Positions 26,761 through 37,012 of a stretch of 64,000 nt of DNA are shown here, one piece after another (position 1 is the first letter of the stretch; each line of letters starts with the position of its first letter). Below the pieces are notes generated by a model that had not been told where the DNA came from, searched no databases, and saw only the letters and a program-made list of their open reading frames with translations. The DNA comes from Bartonella fuyuanensis (GTDB taxonomy: Bacteria; Pseudomonadota; Alphaproteobacteria; Rhizobiales; Rhizobiaceae), in assembly GCF_014197255.1 (NCBI RefSeq), contig NZ_JACIFE010000001.1, forward strand, positions 62,001-126,000, given 5' to 3'. Made by a program: the position numbers and the translations under genes.

Positions 26761-27540
26761 TCAAAGGCGTCGTTCAATCATGAGTTTTTTAATCTCAGCA
26801 ATTGCCTTGGCTGGATTTAATCCCTTTGGACAAGTTTGTGCACAATTCATAATTGTATGGCAACGATAAAGGCGGAAAGGATCTTCTAAATTATCAAGGC
26901 GTTCACCACACATCTCATCACGTGAATCTGCAATCCAGCGGTAAGCTTGAAGCAAAACAGCGGGCCCCAAATAACGATCACCATTCCACCAATAACTTGG
27001 ACATGACGTCTGACAACACGCACACAAAATACACTCATAAAGACCATCGATTTTTTGGCGGTCAGAATAACTTTGCAACCATTCTTTTGCAGGTTCAGGA
27101 GAAACTGTTTGCAACCAAGGCTCAATAACTCGGTGTTGCGCATAAAAGCGCTTCAAATCAGGAACCAAATCTTTAATAACCGGCATGGAAGGCAAAGGAT
27201 ATACCTTAATGGGATATTTTACATCATCCATACCTTTGGTACAAGCCAATGTATTGGTTCCATCAATATTCATCGCACATGAACCACAGATGCCTTCACG
27301 GCAAGAGCGACGAAATGTCAAAGTCGGATCAATATGATTCTTAATAAACAAAAGTCCATCAAGAATCATTGGACCACAAGCGGACCGATCTACGTAATAA
27401 GTATCCAGACGAGGGTTTTCCTCATCATCAGGCGACCAACGATAAACGTGAAATTCTGTCAGTTTTTTAGCATCTTCAGGTTTTGGCCAAACTTTTCCCG
27501 CTTTCACTTGTGAATTCTTGGGTAATTTAATTTGCACCAT
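26761..27540 (-). CDS. sdhB: succinate dehydrogenase iron-sulfur subunit
   Basis: This 259-residue subunit passes electrons from SdhA to ubiquinone in respiratory complex II. All three cluster motifs are present: C-R-E-G-I-C-G-S-C near residue 80, [12 protein letters not shown] near 172, and C-A-Q-T-C-P-K-G near 237. The length is normal. It is the last gene of sdhC-D-A-B, 13 bases after sdhA. I see no clear terminator after it. Confidence 0.98.
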   Translation of the reverse strand: MVQIKLPKNSQVKAGKVWPKPEDAKKLTEFHVYRWSPDDEENPRLDTYYVDRSACGPMILDGLLFIKNHIDPTLTFRRSCREGICGSCAMNIDGTNTLACTKGMDDVKYPIKVYPLPSMPVIKDLVPDLKRFYAQHRVIEPWLQTVSPEPAKEWLQSYSDRQKIDGLYECILCACCQTSCPSYWWNGDRYLGPAVLLQAYRWIADSRDEMCGERLDNLEDPFRLYRCHTIMNCAQTCPKGLNPAKAIAEIKKLMIERRL

Positions 27541-27553
27541 ATTTCAATCCCCC

Positions 27554-29398
27554 TTAATAAACACGTTTTTTAGGTGCAATACGCTTTAAATCAATCCCAC
27601 CATCAGCTTCAGATGTTAATGGTTCCACGTGGACAGGTCGATATGATAACATCACCTTACCCTCTCTTGACAAATGTGAAAGCGTATGTTTACGCCAATT
27701 TTTATCATCACGCTCTGGATAATCTTCACGGGCATGAGCACCACGGCTTTCTAAACGTGCTTCCGCAGAATAAACAGTCATGATTGCATTCGCCATGAGA
27801 TTTTCAAGCTCTAATGTTTCAACCAAATCAGAATTCCATATCAAGGAACGATCTGTCACTTTAATATCAGACAATTCTTCCCAGATTTTATCCATCCGTT
27901 GACATCCTTGTTGCAAAGAATCTTCTGTACGGAAGACTGCCGCATCTTCTTGCATTGTGCGTTGCATTTTTTCACGCAATACCGCTGTTGGTATCGCTCC
28001 TTGTGCAAAACGCAAACGATCAAAACGCGCTATAATTTCATCAACAGCTACTTCATTGAGCGGTGGAATTTCTGCATTTCGATTAATAACTTCACCTGCG
28101 CGAATGGCAGCAGCACGGCCAAACACCACAAGATCAATTAATGAATTTGATCCCAAGCGATTAGCACCATGAACAGAAGCACACCCTGCTTCTCCTACTG
28201 CCATCAACCCTGGTTGAATACAATCAGGCGAATCAGCTGTTGGATTGAGGACTTCCCCGTAGTAGTTAGTAGGAATTCCCCCCATGTTATAATGTACCGT
28301 TGGCAAGATGGGGATAGGTTCTTTTGTTACATCCACACCTGCAAAGATCCGCGCTGATTCCGAAATCCCTGGTAAACGCTCGTGCAAAATTGCGGGATCA
28401 ATATGGTTAAGAACCAAATGAATATGGTCCTTCTTAGGTCCAACGCCACGTCCTTCACGAATTTCAAGTGTGATACAACGCGAAACCAAATCACGTGAAG
28501 CCAAATCCTTAAAGGAAGGAGCATAACGCTCCATAAAGCGTTCCCCTTCAGAATTGATTAAATATCCCCCTTCACCACGAGCTCCTTCTGTAATTAAGCA
28601 GCCAGAACCATAAATACCTGTAGGATGGAATTGCACAAATTCCATATCCTGAAGTGGCAATCCAGCACGTACGATCATCCCACCACCATCACCCGTACAG
28701 GTATGCGCTGATGTCGCAGAAAAATAAGCTCGTCCATAACCACCGGTTGCAAGAACAACCATTTTGGCAGAAAAACAGTGTATTGTACCATCATCGAGAT
28801 TCCACGCAACAACCCCGGTACAAACGCCATCTGTCATGATGAGATCGAGTGCAAAATATTCAATAAAAAATTGCGCATTATGTTTTAAGCTTTGTCCATA
28901 AAGCGTATGCAAAATGGCGTGGCCTGTCCGATCAGCTGCTGCACAAGTACGTTGAACAGGTGGACCTTCACCAAATTGTGTTGTATGTCCACCAAAAGGA
29001 CGCTGATAAATTTTTCCTTCTTGCGTTCGCGAAAAAGGAACTCCATAATGCTCTAATTCGTATACAGCAGCAGGTGCATTCCGCACCAAATATTCCATTG
29101 CATCGGTATCACCCAACCAATCAGAACCTTTCACGGTATCATATAAATGCCACTGCCAATTATCAGGCCCCATATTTGAAAGCGATGCGGCAATACCGCC
29201 TTGTGCTGCGACCGTATGTGAGCGAGTTGGAAAAACCTTTGTGATACAAGCTGTTTTTAATCCTTGTTCTGCCATACCAAGGGTTGCACGCAAACCAGCA
29301 CCACCTGCCCCTACAACGACAACATCAAATTTATGATCTACAGTGCGATAAGGAGCATTACCTGCCTTAGCACCCAGAAACGATCCTGTACCCACCAT
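27554..29398 (-). CDS. sdhA: succinate dehydrogenase flavoprotein subunit
   Basis: This 614-residue subunit oxidises succinate to fumarate on covalently bound FAD. It has the N-terminal [11 protein letters not shown] fold, the flavin-linking histidine in S-H-T-V-A-A-Q-G-G near residue 62, the active-site H-P-T-G-I near 257 and T-E-G-A-R-G-E-G-G near 270. The first 20 residues are variable; the start at 29398 puts the gene six bases after sdhD. Intact. Confidence 0.98.
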   Translation of the reverse strand: MVGTGSFLGAKAGNAPYRTVDHKFDVVVVGAGGAGLRATLGMAEQGLKTACITKVFPTRSHTVAAQGGIAASLSNMGPDNWQWHLYDTVKGSDWLGDTDAMEYLVRNAPAAVYELEHYGVPFSRTQEGKIYQRPFGGHTTQFGEGPPVQRTCAAADRTGHAILHTLYGQSLKHNAQFFIEYFALDLIMTDGVCTGVVAWNLDDGTIHCFSAKMVVLATGGYGRAYFSATSAHTCTGDGGGMIVRAGLPLQDMEFVQFHPTGIYGSGCLITEGARGEGGYLINSEGERFMERYAPSFKDLASRDLVSRCITLEIREGRGVGPKKDHIHLVLNHIDPAILHERLPGISESARIFAGVDVTKEPIPILPTVHYNMGGIPTNYYGEVLNPTADSPDCIQPGLMAVGEAGCASVHGANRLGSNSLIDLVVFGRAAAIRAGEVINRNAEIPPLNEVAVDEIIARFDRLRFAQGAIPTAVLREKMQRTMQEDAAVFRTEDSLQQGCQRMDKIWEELSDIKVTDRSLIWNSDLVETLELENLMANAIMTVYSAEARLESRGAHAREDYPERDDKNWRKHTLSHLSREGKVMLSYRPVHVEPLTSEADGGIDLKRIAPKKRVY

Positions 29399-29404
29399 AT
29401 TTGC

Positions 29405-29791
29405 TTACCCCCCTAATGCAATTTTCAAAAGAGAAAAGATAATGACACCACCTATAAAAAAACAAAACACAATATTTAATATTAAAAAGAATATTCGGAA
29501 ACCTTCACGCGGAACATAATCTTCAATCACCACCTGCATACCAAGTTTCATATGATACAGAACCGAAACAGTCATCAATCCCATCAGAATAGCAACAACA
29601 GGATGTGCAAGCCGTGCACGTACAAAACTATAGTCCTTGCCCACAAGCGAAAGAATAAGAACAATAAAAAATATCAAAAGCGGCAGATTAACAAACCCTG
29701 TCAAACGCTGTAGCCAAAAATGCTCTGTTCCTTCATGAACACTCCCCAAGCCCCGTACTTTCCCAAGTTCTGTTCGAAAGTCTTTTTTCAT
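29405..29791 (-). CDS. sdhD: succinate dehydrogenase membrane anchor subunit
   Basis: A 128-residue anchor with three membrane helices (about residues 33-53, 60-84 and 100-124). T-E-L-G-K-V-R-G-L-G near the N-terminus is a usual SdhD opening in Rhizobiales, and H-x-K-L-G-M-Q-V-V-I-E-D-Y contains the conserved D-Y near the quinone site. I place the start at ATG 29791; a GTG at 29803 would add four residues and cannot be excluded. It lies between sdhC and sdhA. Confidence 0.93.
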   Translation of the reverse strand: MKKDFRTELGKVRGLGSVHEGTEHFWLQRLTGFVNLPLLIFFIVLILSLVGKDYSFVRARLAHPVVAILMGLMTVSVLYHMKLGMQVVIEDYVPREGFRIFFLILNIVFCFFIGGVIIFSLLKIALGG

Positions 29792-29809
29792 ATCCCTTTT
29801 CACCCCCTG

Positions 29810-30211
29810 CTAAACAACACTATATCCAATAATCCAAATTACAAAAGTAATAATAAGAGAAATAAAGACTGTCGCCCAAGCAATGACGGTTGCCTTTTCT
29901 TTTGCCAAAAGGCAAGGACTCACATCCCAAACAATGTGTCGAATACCACCAACCATGTGATGAACGCCTACCAAAGTATAAAGAAACAAGACACATAAAC
30001 CAAACCAAGAACCATAAATGTCGTAAACTGTTCTGAATGCTTCCTCCCCACACGCAATAGCGATTAACCAAACAGCAAGAAAGACCATACCAACATAAAG
30101 TGCCACACCCGTCATGCGATGAGCAATGGACATGGCCATAGTTATTGCCCAACGATAAATACTTATATGAGGGGAACGGGGGCGCTCTTTTATCCTAGTT
30201 GTCTCTGTCAT
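29810..30211 (-). CDS. sdhC: succinate dehydrogenase cytochrome b556 subunit
   Basis: A 133-residue heme-binding anchor with R-P-R-S-P-H-I-S-I-Y-R-W near the start, the quinone/heme region S-I-A-H-R-M-T-G-V near residue 30 and the heme-ligand histidine in V-G-V-H-H-M-V-G-G-I-R-H. The frame is open to 30274, but ATG 30211 has AGGA six bases upstream and begins with the family's usual short leader. It is the first gene of the sdh operon. Confidence 0.94.
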   Translation of the reverse strand: MTETTRIKERPRSPHISIYRWAITMAMSIAHRMTGVALYVGMVFLAVWLIAIACGEEAFRTVYDIYGSWFGLCVLFLYTLVGVHHMVGGIRHIVWDVSPCLLAKEKATVIAWATVFISLIITFVIWIIGYSVV

Positions 30212-30663
30212 AAAATATCCTGACCTGGTTCTACTGCAACCACAATGAACGAGAGGAACGCATAAAACGCTCAAAATATTATCTCGTTCTTACTTGTTTG
30301 GCATCTCAAAATACCAATATTACAGGTCGGTTGTCTTAAATAACGGATTAAAGGTCACGCATAAAAAAAACCGATTACTCTATAGATACAATCCGAAAAA
30401 CTCGCCTTAATCTAATACAATTTTACCTTCACGTCAAAGGTCTAACATCTTTTCTCAATTATAAATCGACATTTTCTCAAACTATGATGGTACTCTTGAA
30501 TATCCATGATGTACGCAATGCTACGACCCATTAATAATGAAGAAAACTGATAGATTAAATATTCTTATACCTCTTCCAAGTCTTTTCATAACCAAACAAA
30601 TCAGGAAAGATTCGACATGCGGTATAAAAGGCGCCTTTGCATAAAGTTGAGCCGATATAATTT
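30212..30663. other. gap between sdhC and rplS
   Basis: This 452-base gap should hold the sdh promoter on the minus strand and the 3' end of the rplS transcript. I see no reading frame with family features, no clear terminator and no recognisable riboswitch. Confidence 0.45.
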
Positions 30664-31104
30664 TTACTCAGCAGATTGCACTTCAACATCCGTGCTTACA
30701 GGTGTTTCTTCTACTCTTTCAACAATTTTCTCAACTTTTTTCCGATACTCTCTTTTTTCAGCGATACGCGCAGCTTTACCTTTCAAACCACGAAGATAAT
30801 AGAGTTTTGCACGACGTACTTTACCACGGCGCACAAGCTCAACCCCTTCAATCAAAGGAGAATAAACAGGAAATACCCGTTCCACCCCTTCACCATAGGA
30901 AATCTTACGTACTGTAAAGGTCTCATTCAACCCACCGCCTGAACGAGCAATACAAACACCTTCATAAGCCTGAACACGCGTCCGTGTACCTTCTGTCACA
31001 CGCACTAGGACACGGACTGTGTCTCCTGGCTGAAAGGCTGGAAATTGACGCTTTTCTTCAATTTTTGCACATTGTTCAGCTTCAAGCTGTGCGATAATAT
31101 TCAT
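30664..31104 (-). CDS. rplS: 50S ribosomal protein L19
   Basis: A 146-residue ribosomal protein at the 30S-50S interface. The L19 pattern is clear: F-Q-P-G-D-T-V-R-V near residue 25, Y-E-G-V-C-I-A-R near 53, [11 protein letters not shown] near 77 and R-R-A-K-L-Y-Y-L-R near 97. A 35-residue charged C-terminal extension is common in alphaproteobacteria. It follows trmD in the same direction, as usual. Confidence 0.97.
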   Translation of the reverse strand: MNIIAQLEAEQCAKIEEKRQFPAFQPGDTVRVLVRVTEGTRTRVQAYEGVCIARSGGGLNETFTVRKISYGEGVERVFPVYSPLIEGVELVRRGKVRRAKLYYLRGLKGKAARIAEKREYRKKVEKIVERVEETPVSTDVEVQSAE

Positions 31105-31315
31105 GTCTTTTATCCTTCATATTCTTCATCGAACAGTCAGAGCGCTCACCTCTTATCTAAAAAGCCTTTATTAAGATAAAAGAGCTCTTTAAGCTAAACC
31201 TTACACAGGAGCGAATACACCATTCTTTCATTTTAATTTTGGGACTCCAGAAAACCTTTTATAAAAAACTCTCTAAACATAGAGGGCTATGCAATACACC
31301 ACCTTATCCTATGAA

Positions 31316-32014
31316 TCAAGTTTTCTGATATTTTTTATCATAACGCGCATAAAGATCAGGGCGACGTTGACGCGTCAAGAACTCAGCTTGCTGTTGACGC
31401 CAATCTGCAATCGCTTTGTGATGACCTGAGGTCAACACGGGCGGAATGCCCCGTCCTTCGAAAAGCGAAGGGCGCGTATATTGCGGATGTTCTAGCAAAC
31501 CATTTTCAAAACTTTCACACTTTGCAGAAACCTTATTCCCCATCACTCCGGGAAGAAGACGTATAATAGCATCTAAGATAACCAGTGCAGCTGTTTCACC
31601 CCCTGAAAGAATATAATCACCAATAGAAACTTCTTCTAATTCCCGTGCTTCTATAATCCGCTCATCAACACCCTCAAAACGTCCACAAACCAATGTCACT
31701 CCTGAATTACGCGCCAAGCTACGCGCATGAGCTTGATCAAAAGAGTGCCCACGTGGACTCATCAACAATCTTGGCGAATCCTGTGGATAACTATCAAGTG
31801 CAGCTGCCAATACATCTGCTCGCATCACCATACCAGCCCCTCCACCAGCTGGTGTATCATCAACACTATGGTGTTTATCAAAAGCAAAATCTCTAATCTG
31901 CACTGTCTCAAGTGACCAAATTCCGCGCTCTAAAGCTTTCCCTGCTAAAGAATACCCTAAAAAACCAGGAAACATTTCAGGATAAAGAGTGAAGACACGC
32001 GCCTGAAACTTCAT
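31316..32014 (-). CDS. trmD: tRNA (guanine-37-N1)-methyltransferase
   Basis: This 232-residue SPOUT methyltransferase makes m1G37 in tRNAs that read CNN codons, preventing frameshifts. It has [10 protein letters not shown] at the start, G-G-G-A-G-M-V-M-R near residue 58, [11 protein letters not shown] near 108 and the knot motif [12 protein letters not shown] near 130. The frame is open to 32083, but ATG 32014 matches the family start. It lies between rimM and rplS. Confidence 0.96.
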   Translation of the reverse strand: MKFQARVFTLYPEMFPGFLGYSLAGKALERGIWSLETVQIRDFAFDKHHSVDDTPAGGGAGMVMRADVLAAALDSYPQDSPRLLMSPRGHSFDQAHARSLARNSGVTLVCGRFEGVDERIIEARELEEVSIGDYILSGGETAALVILDAIIRLLPGVMGNKVSAKCESFENGLLEHPQYTRPSLFEGRGIPPVLTSGHHKAIADWRQQQAEFLTRQRRPDLYARYDKKYQKT

Positions 32015-32298
32015 TTTTATTTTTTCATCCTCATTTTCTCGAACAAACTCTGTATCGTAACTAAAACAGCACAAACTAACCATAATAACGCTATAACGTT
32101 AATACGAATCTCCTCTATCTCTTATCTGCGCCATATTCAATTAGCTCTCTCTTCAATACTTGCTACTTTAAAAATTAAAGACCATTTCTTCTAAGCCATC
32201 TCTAAAAATTCAAGCAACGTTTAAAAAATCAAAACACCAAACACTTTTGCATGGAATTATTTTCTTTCTTAAAATTTCCCACTTTTTATTTTTTAGAT

Positions 32299-32856
32299 TC
32301 ACACCATTTCCCTTTTATCATTTTCTCTACTATAGTTGAAACCAGCTGCCATGGAATCAATAACAAGAAAACCAGAATCTATACAAATTTCTGGGACTGC
32401 CGCCTTACTAAAAGGAATAAGTACTTTTTTTCCTGTCTTCAAATGTATTTCAAGCAAATCACCAGCCCCAAAATTAAAAAAACTACACACTTCACCTAAA
32501 ACTTCCCCCTTACAATCTTGAACACGCAACCCTATTAAATCAACTTGATAAAACTCATCCTCACCTAAATCATCAATTAATTGATCACGCATCACATAAA
32601 GCCGAATACCTTTTAAAGCCTCAGCAGCATTACGATTTTCTACCCCTTTAAAATGTACAATCACCTTATTTTTTTGAATGCGAAGAGTTACAATTTCATA
32701 AGAGCGCCCCATATCATCATAAAAAATATCGTAAGACTTGAAACGCTGTGGCTCAGCACCTAAAATTTTAACAAAAACATCTCCTTTTATACCATGAGGC
32801 ATACCAATAATGGCAAGATAGACTTTATTTTTAAGCTTTTCTTTATTATATTCCAT
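32299..32856 (-). CDS. rimM: 16S rRNA processing/maturation factor RimM
   Basis: A 185-residue 30S maturation factor that binds S19. The N-terminal RimM domain starts V-Y-L-A-I-I-G-M-P-H-G-I-K-G, and the PRC barrel contains E-D-E-F-Y-Q-V-D-L-I-G and V-L-I-P-F-S-K-A-A-V-P. The frame continues to 32892, but ATG 32856 gives the usual length. In many relatives rpsP lies just upstream; here rpsP is about 22 kb away. Confidence 0.94.
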   Translation of the reverse strand: MEYNKEKLKNKVYLAIIGMPHGIKGDVFVKILGAEPQRFKSYDIFYDDMGRSYEIVTLRIQKNKVIVHFKGVENRNAAEALKGIRLYVMRDQLIDDLGEDEFYQVDLIGLRVQDCKGEVLGEVCSFFNFGAGDLLEIHLKTGKKVLIPFSKAAVPEICIDSGFLVIDSMAAGFNYSRENDKREMV

Positions 32857-32987
32857 TGCAAAAACATTATCTCTTAAAAATGAACTCTTCAATCTTATAA
32901 TTTTCTATTCAGCCTTGTTGCCATATGAAACAATCTTCTCAAAAGACCTTTCTTGGTAACAAAAACAATTAATAAAGGAGAAGTCTT

Positions 32988-33809
32988 ATGGCAAATATTA
33001 TGCTATTTTACAAAGCGATCACCCCAATCAACAAAGTTTCCCATAAAAAGCTAAAATTTGCTCCTCCAAGTGATATGTCTTTTGCCAAAGACACTCACTG
33101 GGTTCCTTTAGCAAGTACTGAATATTTTCAAGCAGCACTAGACTATCCTATTTTATTTATGTGTGCTGAAGATGAACAAAAAAAACGGCACTATACATCC
33201 GCGGCTCTTGTAGGTCTTTCTAACGGCGAAAATGACTACATTACTTCTGATAAAAGTTGGAAAACCAATACTTATGTTCCTGCTTTTGTCCGTCGCTATC
33301 CTTTTGTTCTAGCACAAATCAGCAATGAAAAAGAACTTTCTGTATGCTTTGATCAGCAATCAGGTATGTTTAACGAAGTTGCAGGAACAGAACTTTTTAA
33401 TTCCGATGGTTCTATTTCTCCTTTTATGGAAGAACGCATTCGTTTTCTTGAAAGTTTTAAAATCGCCATGGAAAAAACCTCTGAGTTTATCAACGCCCTT
33501 GTGGAAATGGATCTTCTAAGCCAAAAATCAATCAATGTGAAAAACGATAAAGGTCTTTCAGCACAATTAGAACATTTTTGGGTTGTTGATGAAGAAAAAT
33601 TGAACAAACTATCAGCAGGCCAACTTGCCAAACTTCATAAAAATGGCTTTTTAGGATTAATTTTTGCGCACTTGATGTCAACGCATAATCTGCTAAAAAT
33701 ACTCTTTCTCAAAGGTGAAAAGCAACTTCTTAATCGCGAAGAACAACCTCAAAACAAAAATGGTCATTCTAACGATGAAGAATCTAAAAAGAAAGAAACC
33801 CTCAACTAA
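32988..33809 (+). CDS. SapC-family protein of unknown function
   Basis: This 273-residue protein belongs to the SapC-like family seen in proteobacteria: F-A-K-D-T-H-W-V-P-L near residue 31, then A-L-D-Y-P-I-L-F, T-Y-V-P-A-F-V-R-R-Y-P-F near 96, F-L-E-S-F near 150 and L-A-K-L-H-K-N-G-F-L-G near 213. There is no signal peptide or membrane helix. AAAGGAGAAG precedes the start. The link to antimicrobial-peptide resistance implied by the name is not supported by the sequence. The last 40 residues are polar and disordered-looking. xerC starts three bases after the stop, so the two are probably co-transcribed. Confidence 0.78.
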   Translation: MANIMLFYKAITPINKVSHKKLKFAPPSDMSFAKDTHWVPLASTEYFQAALDYPILFMCAEDEQKKRHYTSAALVGLSNGENDYITSDKSWKTNTYVPAFVRRYPFVLAQISNEKELSVCFDQQSGMFNEVAGTELFNSDGSISPFMEERIRFLESFKIAMEKTSEFINALVEMDLLSQKSINVKNDKGLSAQLEHFWVVDEEKLNKLSAGQLAKLHKNGFLGLIFAHLMSTHNLLKILFLKGEKQLLNREEQPQNKNGHSNDEESKKKETLN

Positions 33810-33812
33810 ATA

Positions 33813-34781
33813 ATGACCATCAAAAACAACAAGAGAAAAGATGAAAATCTTCCCCTTATTCCAGCAGACTATACAGTTTTAAACGCAAGGAAAAACTGGT
33901 TAGAGCATCTCATACAAACACGTCGTCTGTCTGCACAAACAGTGCAAGCCTATGAGCGTGATACGCGGCAATTTTTGTCTTTTCTCTATCAACACTTAAG
34001 CCATATACCAATCCTGGCAGATCTTTCTAATTTACGCGTCAGTGACTTGCGTGCTTATCTTGCTTATAGGCGTACAAATAATATAAGTGCTCGCTCTTTA
34101 AGCCGAGGATTAGCAGGCATCCGTTCTTTTTTCAAATACCTGTCACACGAAGGAATTGTCAACATTCCCGCTGCTCAACTTATTCGAAGTCCCAAACACC
34201 CAAAATTGCTTCCAAAACCCTTAGCCATAAAATCAGCACTCCACATAGTTAAACAAGAAAATCAGCTGGAAAATGAATCTTGGATTACCGCTCGCAATGC
34301 AGCTGTCCTTATACTTCTTTATGGCTGTGGACTGCGAATATCAGAAGCCTTAAGCCTCACACCAGAACAATTTTCTGATCCTGAAAAAACGAGTTTATTT
34401 ATAACTGGGAAAGGAGGCAAAACACGCCTTGTTCCTCTTATAAAAATTGTTTACGAAACCGTACAAAATTATCTCAAATGTTGCCCATATCCTTTAAGAG
34501 ACAACCAGCCCATCTTTCGTGGTGCGCGAGGTGGCCCCCTACAACCTGCCATTATTCAGAAAACTGTACGTAATTTACGTACAAGCCTTGGTTTACCAGA
34601 AACTGCCACACCTCACACACTGCGCCATTCTTTTGCCACTCATCTTTTATCACGGGGGGGAGATTTGCGCACAATTCAAGAACTTCTTGGGCATGCTAGT
34701 CTTTCCACTACACAAACCTATACCCATGTTGATACAGATCATTTGTTAAAAATTTATCAAAAGGCACATCCCCGTTCATAA
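33813..34781 (+). CDS. xerC: tyrosine recombinase XerC
   Basis: This 322-residue site-specific recombinase resolves chromosome dimers at dif together with XerD, under FtsK control. The SAM-like core-binding domain covers residues about 25-115. Catalytic residues are all visible: arginine in G-C-G-L-R-I-S-E-A near 175, lysine in G-K-G-G-K-T-R near 202, H-x-x-R in T-L-R-H-S-F-A near 270, histidine in L-L-G-H-A-S near 293, and the nucleophile in T-Q-T-Y-T-H-V near 303. XerC rather than XerD is the likelier call from the N-terminal W-L-x-x-L start and neighbours; this is not decisive. Confidence 0.9.
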   Translation: MTIKNNKRKDENLPLIPADYTVLNARKNWLEHLIQTRRLSAQTVQAYERDTRQFLSFLYQHLSHIPILADLSNLRVSDLRAYLAYRRTNNISARSLSRGLAGIRSFFKYLSHEGIVNIPAAQLIRSPKHPKLLPKPLAIKSALHIVKQENQLENESWITARNAAVLILLYGCGLRISEALSLTPEQFSDPEKTSLFITGKGGKTRLVPLIKIVYETVQNYLKCCPYPLRDNQPIFRGARGGPLQPAIIQKTVRNLRTSLGLPETATPHTLRHSFATHLLSRGGDLRTIQELLGHASLSTTQTYTHVDTDHLLKIYQKAHPRS

Positions 34782-34801
34782 AAGCTCCTCATCGAAAAAA
34801 T

Positions 34802-35074
34802 TTAAGGAGTTTGAACCTCAAGTGCCAAAGCATGAACACAAGTAGCTAACTCTTCTTGTAAAACTTTATAAATCGCTCGATGTATTTCTACGCGCGTCAT
34901 GTCTGAAAAAGAAGAAGATAAAATTTTCACTCGAAAATGAGTTTCCCCTTTCCCATCAAAAGCATGTTCATTATGGGGATGTCCCTCATGAAGATGACTT
35001 TCGTTAATCACCTCAAGTTTTTGCGGATGAAAAGCATCCTGAAGCTTTCTCTTGATTATTGTTTCTATATACAT
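34802..35074 (-). CDS. BolA-family protein
   Basis: A 90-residue BolA-type protein; relatives act with monothiol glutaredoxins in iron sensing or iron-sulfur trafficking. The class-II-like fold is recognisable from I-K-R-K-L-Q-D-A-F-H-P near the start, H-F-R-V-K-I-L-S-S-S-F near residue 47, and R-V-E-I-H-R-A-I-Y-K-V-L near 61 with a final H-A-L-A-L-E. A histidine-rich loop near residues 27-38 is noteworthy. It is divergent from the J-domain gene, the arrangement usual in Rhizobiales. Confidence 0.9.
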   Translation of the reverse strand: MYIETIIKRKLQDAFHPQKLEVINESHLHEGHPHNEHAFDGKGETHFRVKILSSSFSDMTRVEIHRAIYKVLQEELATCVHALALEVQTP

Positions 35075-35198
35075 TTTTCATTCCTTAATAAAATGAAAGC
35101 GTAATAATATACCTTTTTTATAATCAAATTAAGTGCGAAAACAAATTTTTCAAAAGTCAATTCTTGTAAAATTAATCAATTTTGCATAAACCAATAAT

Positions 35199-35819
35199 AT
35201 GACAATCACATCTAAATTATTCGATTCAATTCGCATAAGCTCAAATAAAAAACAAAAAGCTGAGCCAGAAGCTCAGCAGTGTCAATGGGAAGGTTGTAAA
35301 AAAACAGGAACCCATAAAGCACCGGCAGGTCGAAATCATGAAGGGCAATATCTCTATTTTTGTCTTGAACACGTACGTGCCTATAATAAAAATTTTAATT
35401 ACTTCTCTGGTCTTAGCAATAAAGATATTGCAAAATTCCAAAAGGATGCTCTCACAGGTCATAGACCAACATGGCCTACAGATCTGAGCAATGGTACATC
35501 AAAAACAACAGCCGCTAATTATGCAAAAATTCGCTCTGGAACAGCTGCCTATCAAAATCGTATGCGCGATCCTTTTACGCTTTTTACGCAACAGCATTCA
35601 AAAAATAATTTCTCACGAAAATTAAAGCCCTTAGAAGCAAAAGCTTTTGATACATTGGGATTAAAAGCAAACGCTTCAGCAGAAGATATCAAAATGAAAT
35701 ATAAAGAATTGGTAAAAAAACACCATCCTGATACCAATGGTGGTAATCGTGCTTCAGAAGAGCGCTTTCGTGATGTTTTGCATGCTTATAACTTGCTGAA
35801 AAAGACAGGTTTGTGCTAA
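35199..35819 (+). CDS. J-domain (DnaJ-like) co-chaperone
   Basis: A 206-residue protein with a C-terminal J domain (residues about 148-206): A-F-D-T-L-G-L, then K-E-L-V-K-K-H-H-P-D-T-N with the H-P-D motif, then F-R-D-V-L-H-A-Y. The N-terminal part has C-Q-W-E-G-C and C-L-E-H-V-R, four cysteine/histidine positions that could bind a metal. It lacks the G/F and zinc-finger regions of true DnaJ. The J domain implies partnership with an Hsp70. Placement ahead of cobS-cobT is conserved in Rhizobiales, but I cannot name the client. Confidence 0.9.
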   Translation: MTITSKLFDSIRISSNKKQKAEPEAQQCQWEGCKKTGTHKAPAGRNHEGQYLYFCLEHVRAYNKNFNYFSGLSNKDIAKFQKDALTGHRPTWPTDLSNGTSKTTAANYAKIRSGTAAYQNRMRDPFTLFTQQHSKNNFSRKLKPLEAKAFDTLGLKANASAEDIKMKYKELVKKHHPDTNGGNRASEERFRDVLHAYNLLKKTGLC

Positions 35820-36025
35820 AAATATATACTTTTACGAATTCATTCTCATTTAAACTATCATTATTTGCACAGGATACTGTTTTTTCAAAACATTATAAAA
35901 TATATAAGCAGATTCTTCCTTTGGATTTAAGGCGCTCGTTCTTATTATAGAGCATTGCATAAATGCTCTAACTCTTGTATCGTCTTCTAATGAATAAATA
36001 GCGTCCTTTCTCTTCCAAAAATACA

Positions 36026-37006
36026 ATGAAAAATCTTACCACTGAAAATTTGCCCGATATTACGCTTTGCGCTCGCGATTTATTTCATATTGAGACAAAT
36101 ATGAAAATTCCTGCTTTTAGCACAAAAAGCCCTCATGTCCCTGATATCGATCCCGATTATCTTTTTGATCAGCAAACAACTTTAGCGGTTCTCGCAGGCT
36201 TTACCTTTAACCGCCGTGTCATGGTTTCCGGCTATCACGGTACAGGGAAATCAACGCATATTGAACAAGTTGCTGCACGTCTCAACTGGCCTTGTCTTCG
36301 CATTAATCTCGACAGTCATGTAAGTCGTATTGATCTTATAGGTAAAGACGCTATCATTTTAAAAGATGGCTTACAAATCACTGAATTTAAAGAAGGCATT
36401 TTGCCATGGGCTTACCAAAATAATATTGCTCTTGTCTTTGACGAATATGATGCAGGGCGTCCCGATGTTATGTTTGTCATCCAACGCGTTCTTGAAACTT
36501 CTGGAAAACTAAGCTTACTTGATCAAAGCCGTGTAATCTCTCCACATCCAGCATTCCGTCTTTTTGCCACAGCAAATACCATTGGTCTTGGCGATACAAC
36601 TGGTCTCTATCATGGTACCCAACAAATCAACCAAGCTCAAATGGACCGCTGGTCTATTGTCACAATATTAAATTATTTACCCCATGACAAGGAGGTTGAT
36701 ATCGTTTGCTCAAAGGTCAAATCTTTTCAAACAACTGAGGGAAAAAAGATAATTTCACAAATGGTTCATGTTGCTGATATGATACGTCAATCTTTTATCA
36801 ATGGCGATCTTTCAACTGTTATGAGTCCGCGTACTGTCATTACTTGGGCAGAAAATACGACAATTTTTCAAGATGTCAGTTTTGCCTTCCGCTTAACTTT
36901 TCTCAATAAATGTGATGAACTCGAACGTGCTACTGTCGCAGAATTTTATCAACGCGCCTTTGGACAAGAGCTTCCTGAATCACTCATGCAGGAAGTGTTA
37001 TCCTAG
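36026..37006 (+). CDS. cobS: aerobic cobaltochelatase subunit CobS
   Basis: A 326-residue AAA+ ATPase subunit of the CobNST chelatase that inserts cobalt in aerobic B12 synthesis. Walker [10 protein letters not shown] lies near residue 70, Walker B A-L-V-F-D-E-Y-D near 134, and R-L-F-A-T-A-N-T near 178. The length is normal and the frame is intact. cobT follows six bases after the stop. No cobN is in this window. If the pathway is lost elsewhere in the genome, the pair may serve another purpose; that cannot be judged here. Confidence 0.95.
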   Translation: MKNLTTENLPDITLCARDLFHIETNMKIPAFSTKSPHVPDIDPDYLFDQQTTLAVLAGFTFNRRVMVSGYHGTGKSTHIEQVAARLNWPCLRINLDSHVSRIDLIGKDAIILKDGLQITEFKEGILPWAYQNNIALVFDEYDAGRPDVMFVIQRVLETSGKLSLLDQSRVISPHPAFRLFATANTIGLGDTTGLYHGTQQINQAQMDRWSIVTILNYLPHDKEVDIVCSKVKSFQTTEGKKIISQMVHVADMIRQSFINGDLSTVMSPRTVITWAENTTIFQDVSFAFRLTFLNKCDELERATVAEFYQRAFGQELPESLMQEVLS

Positions 37007-37012
37007 AGGAGT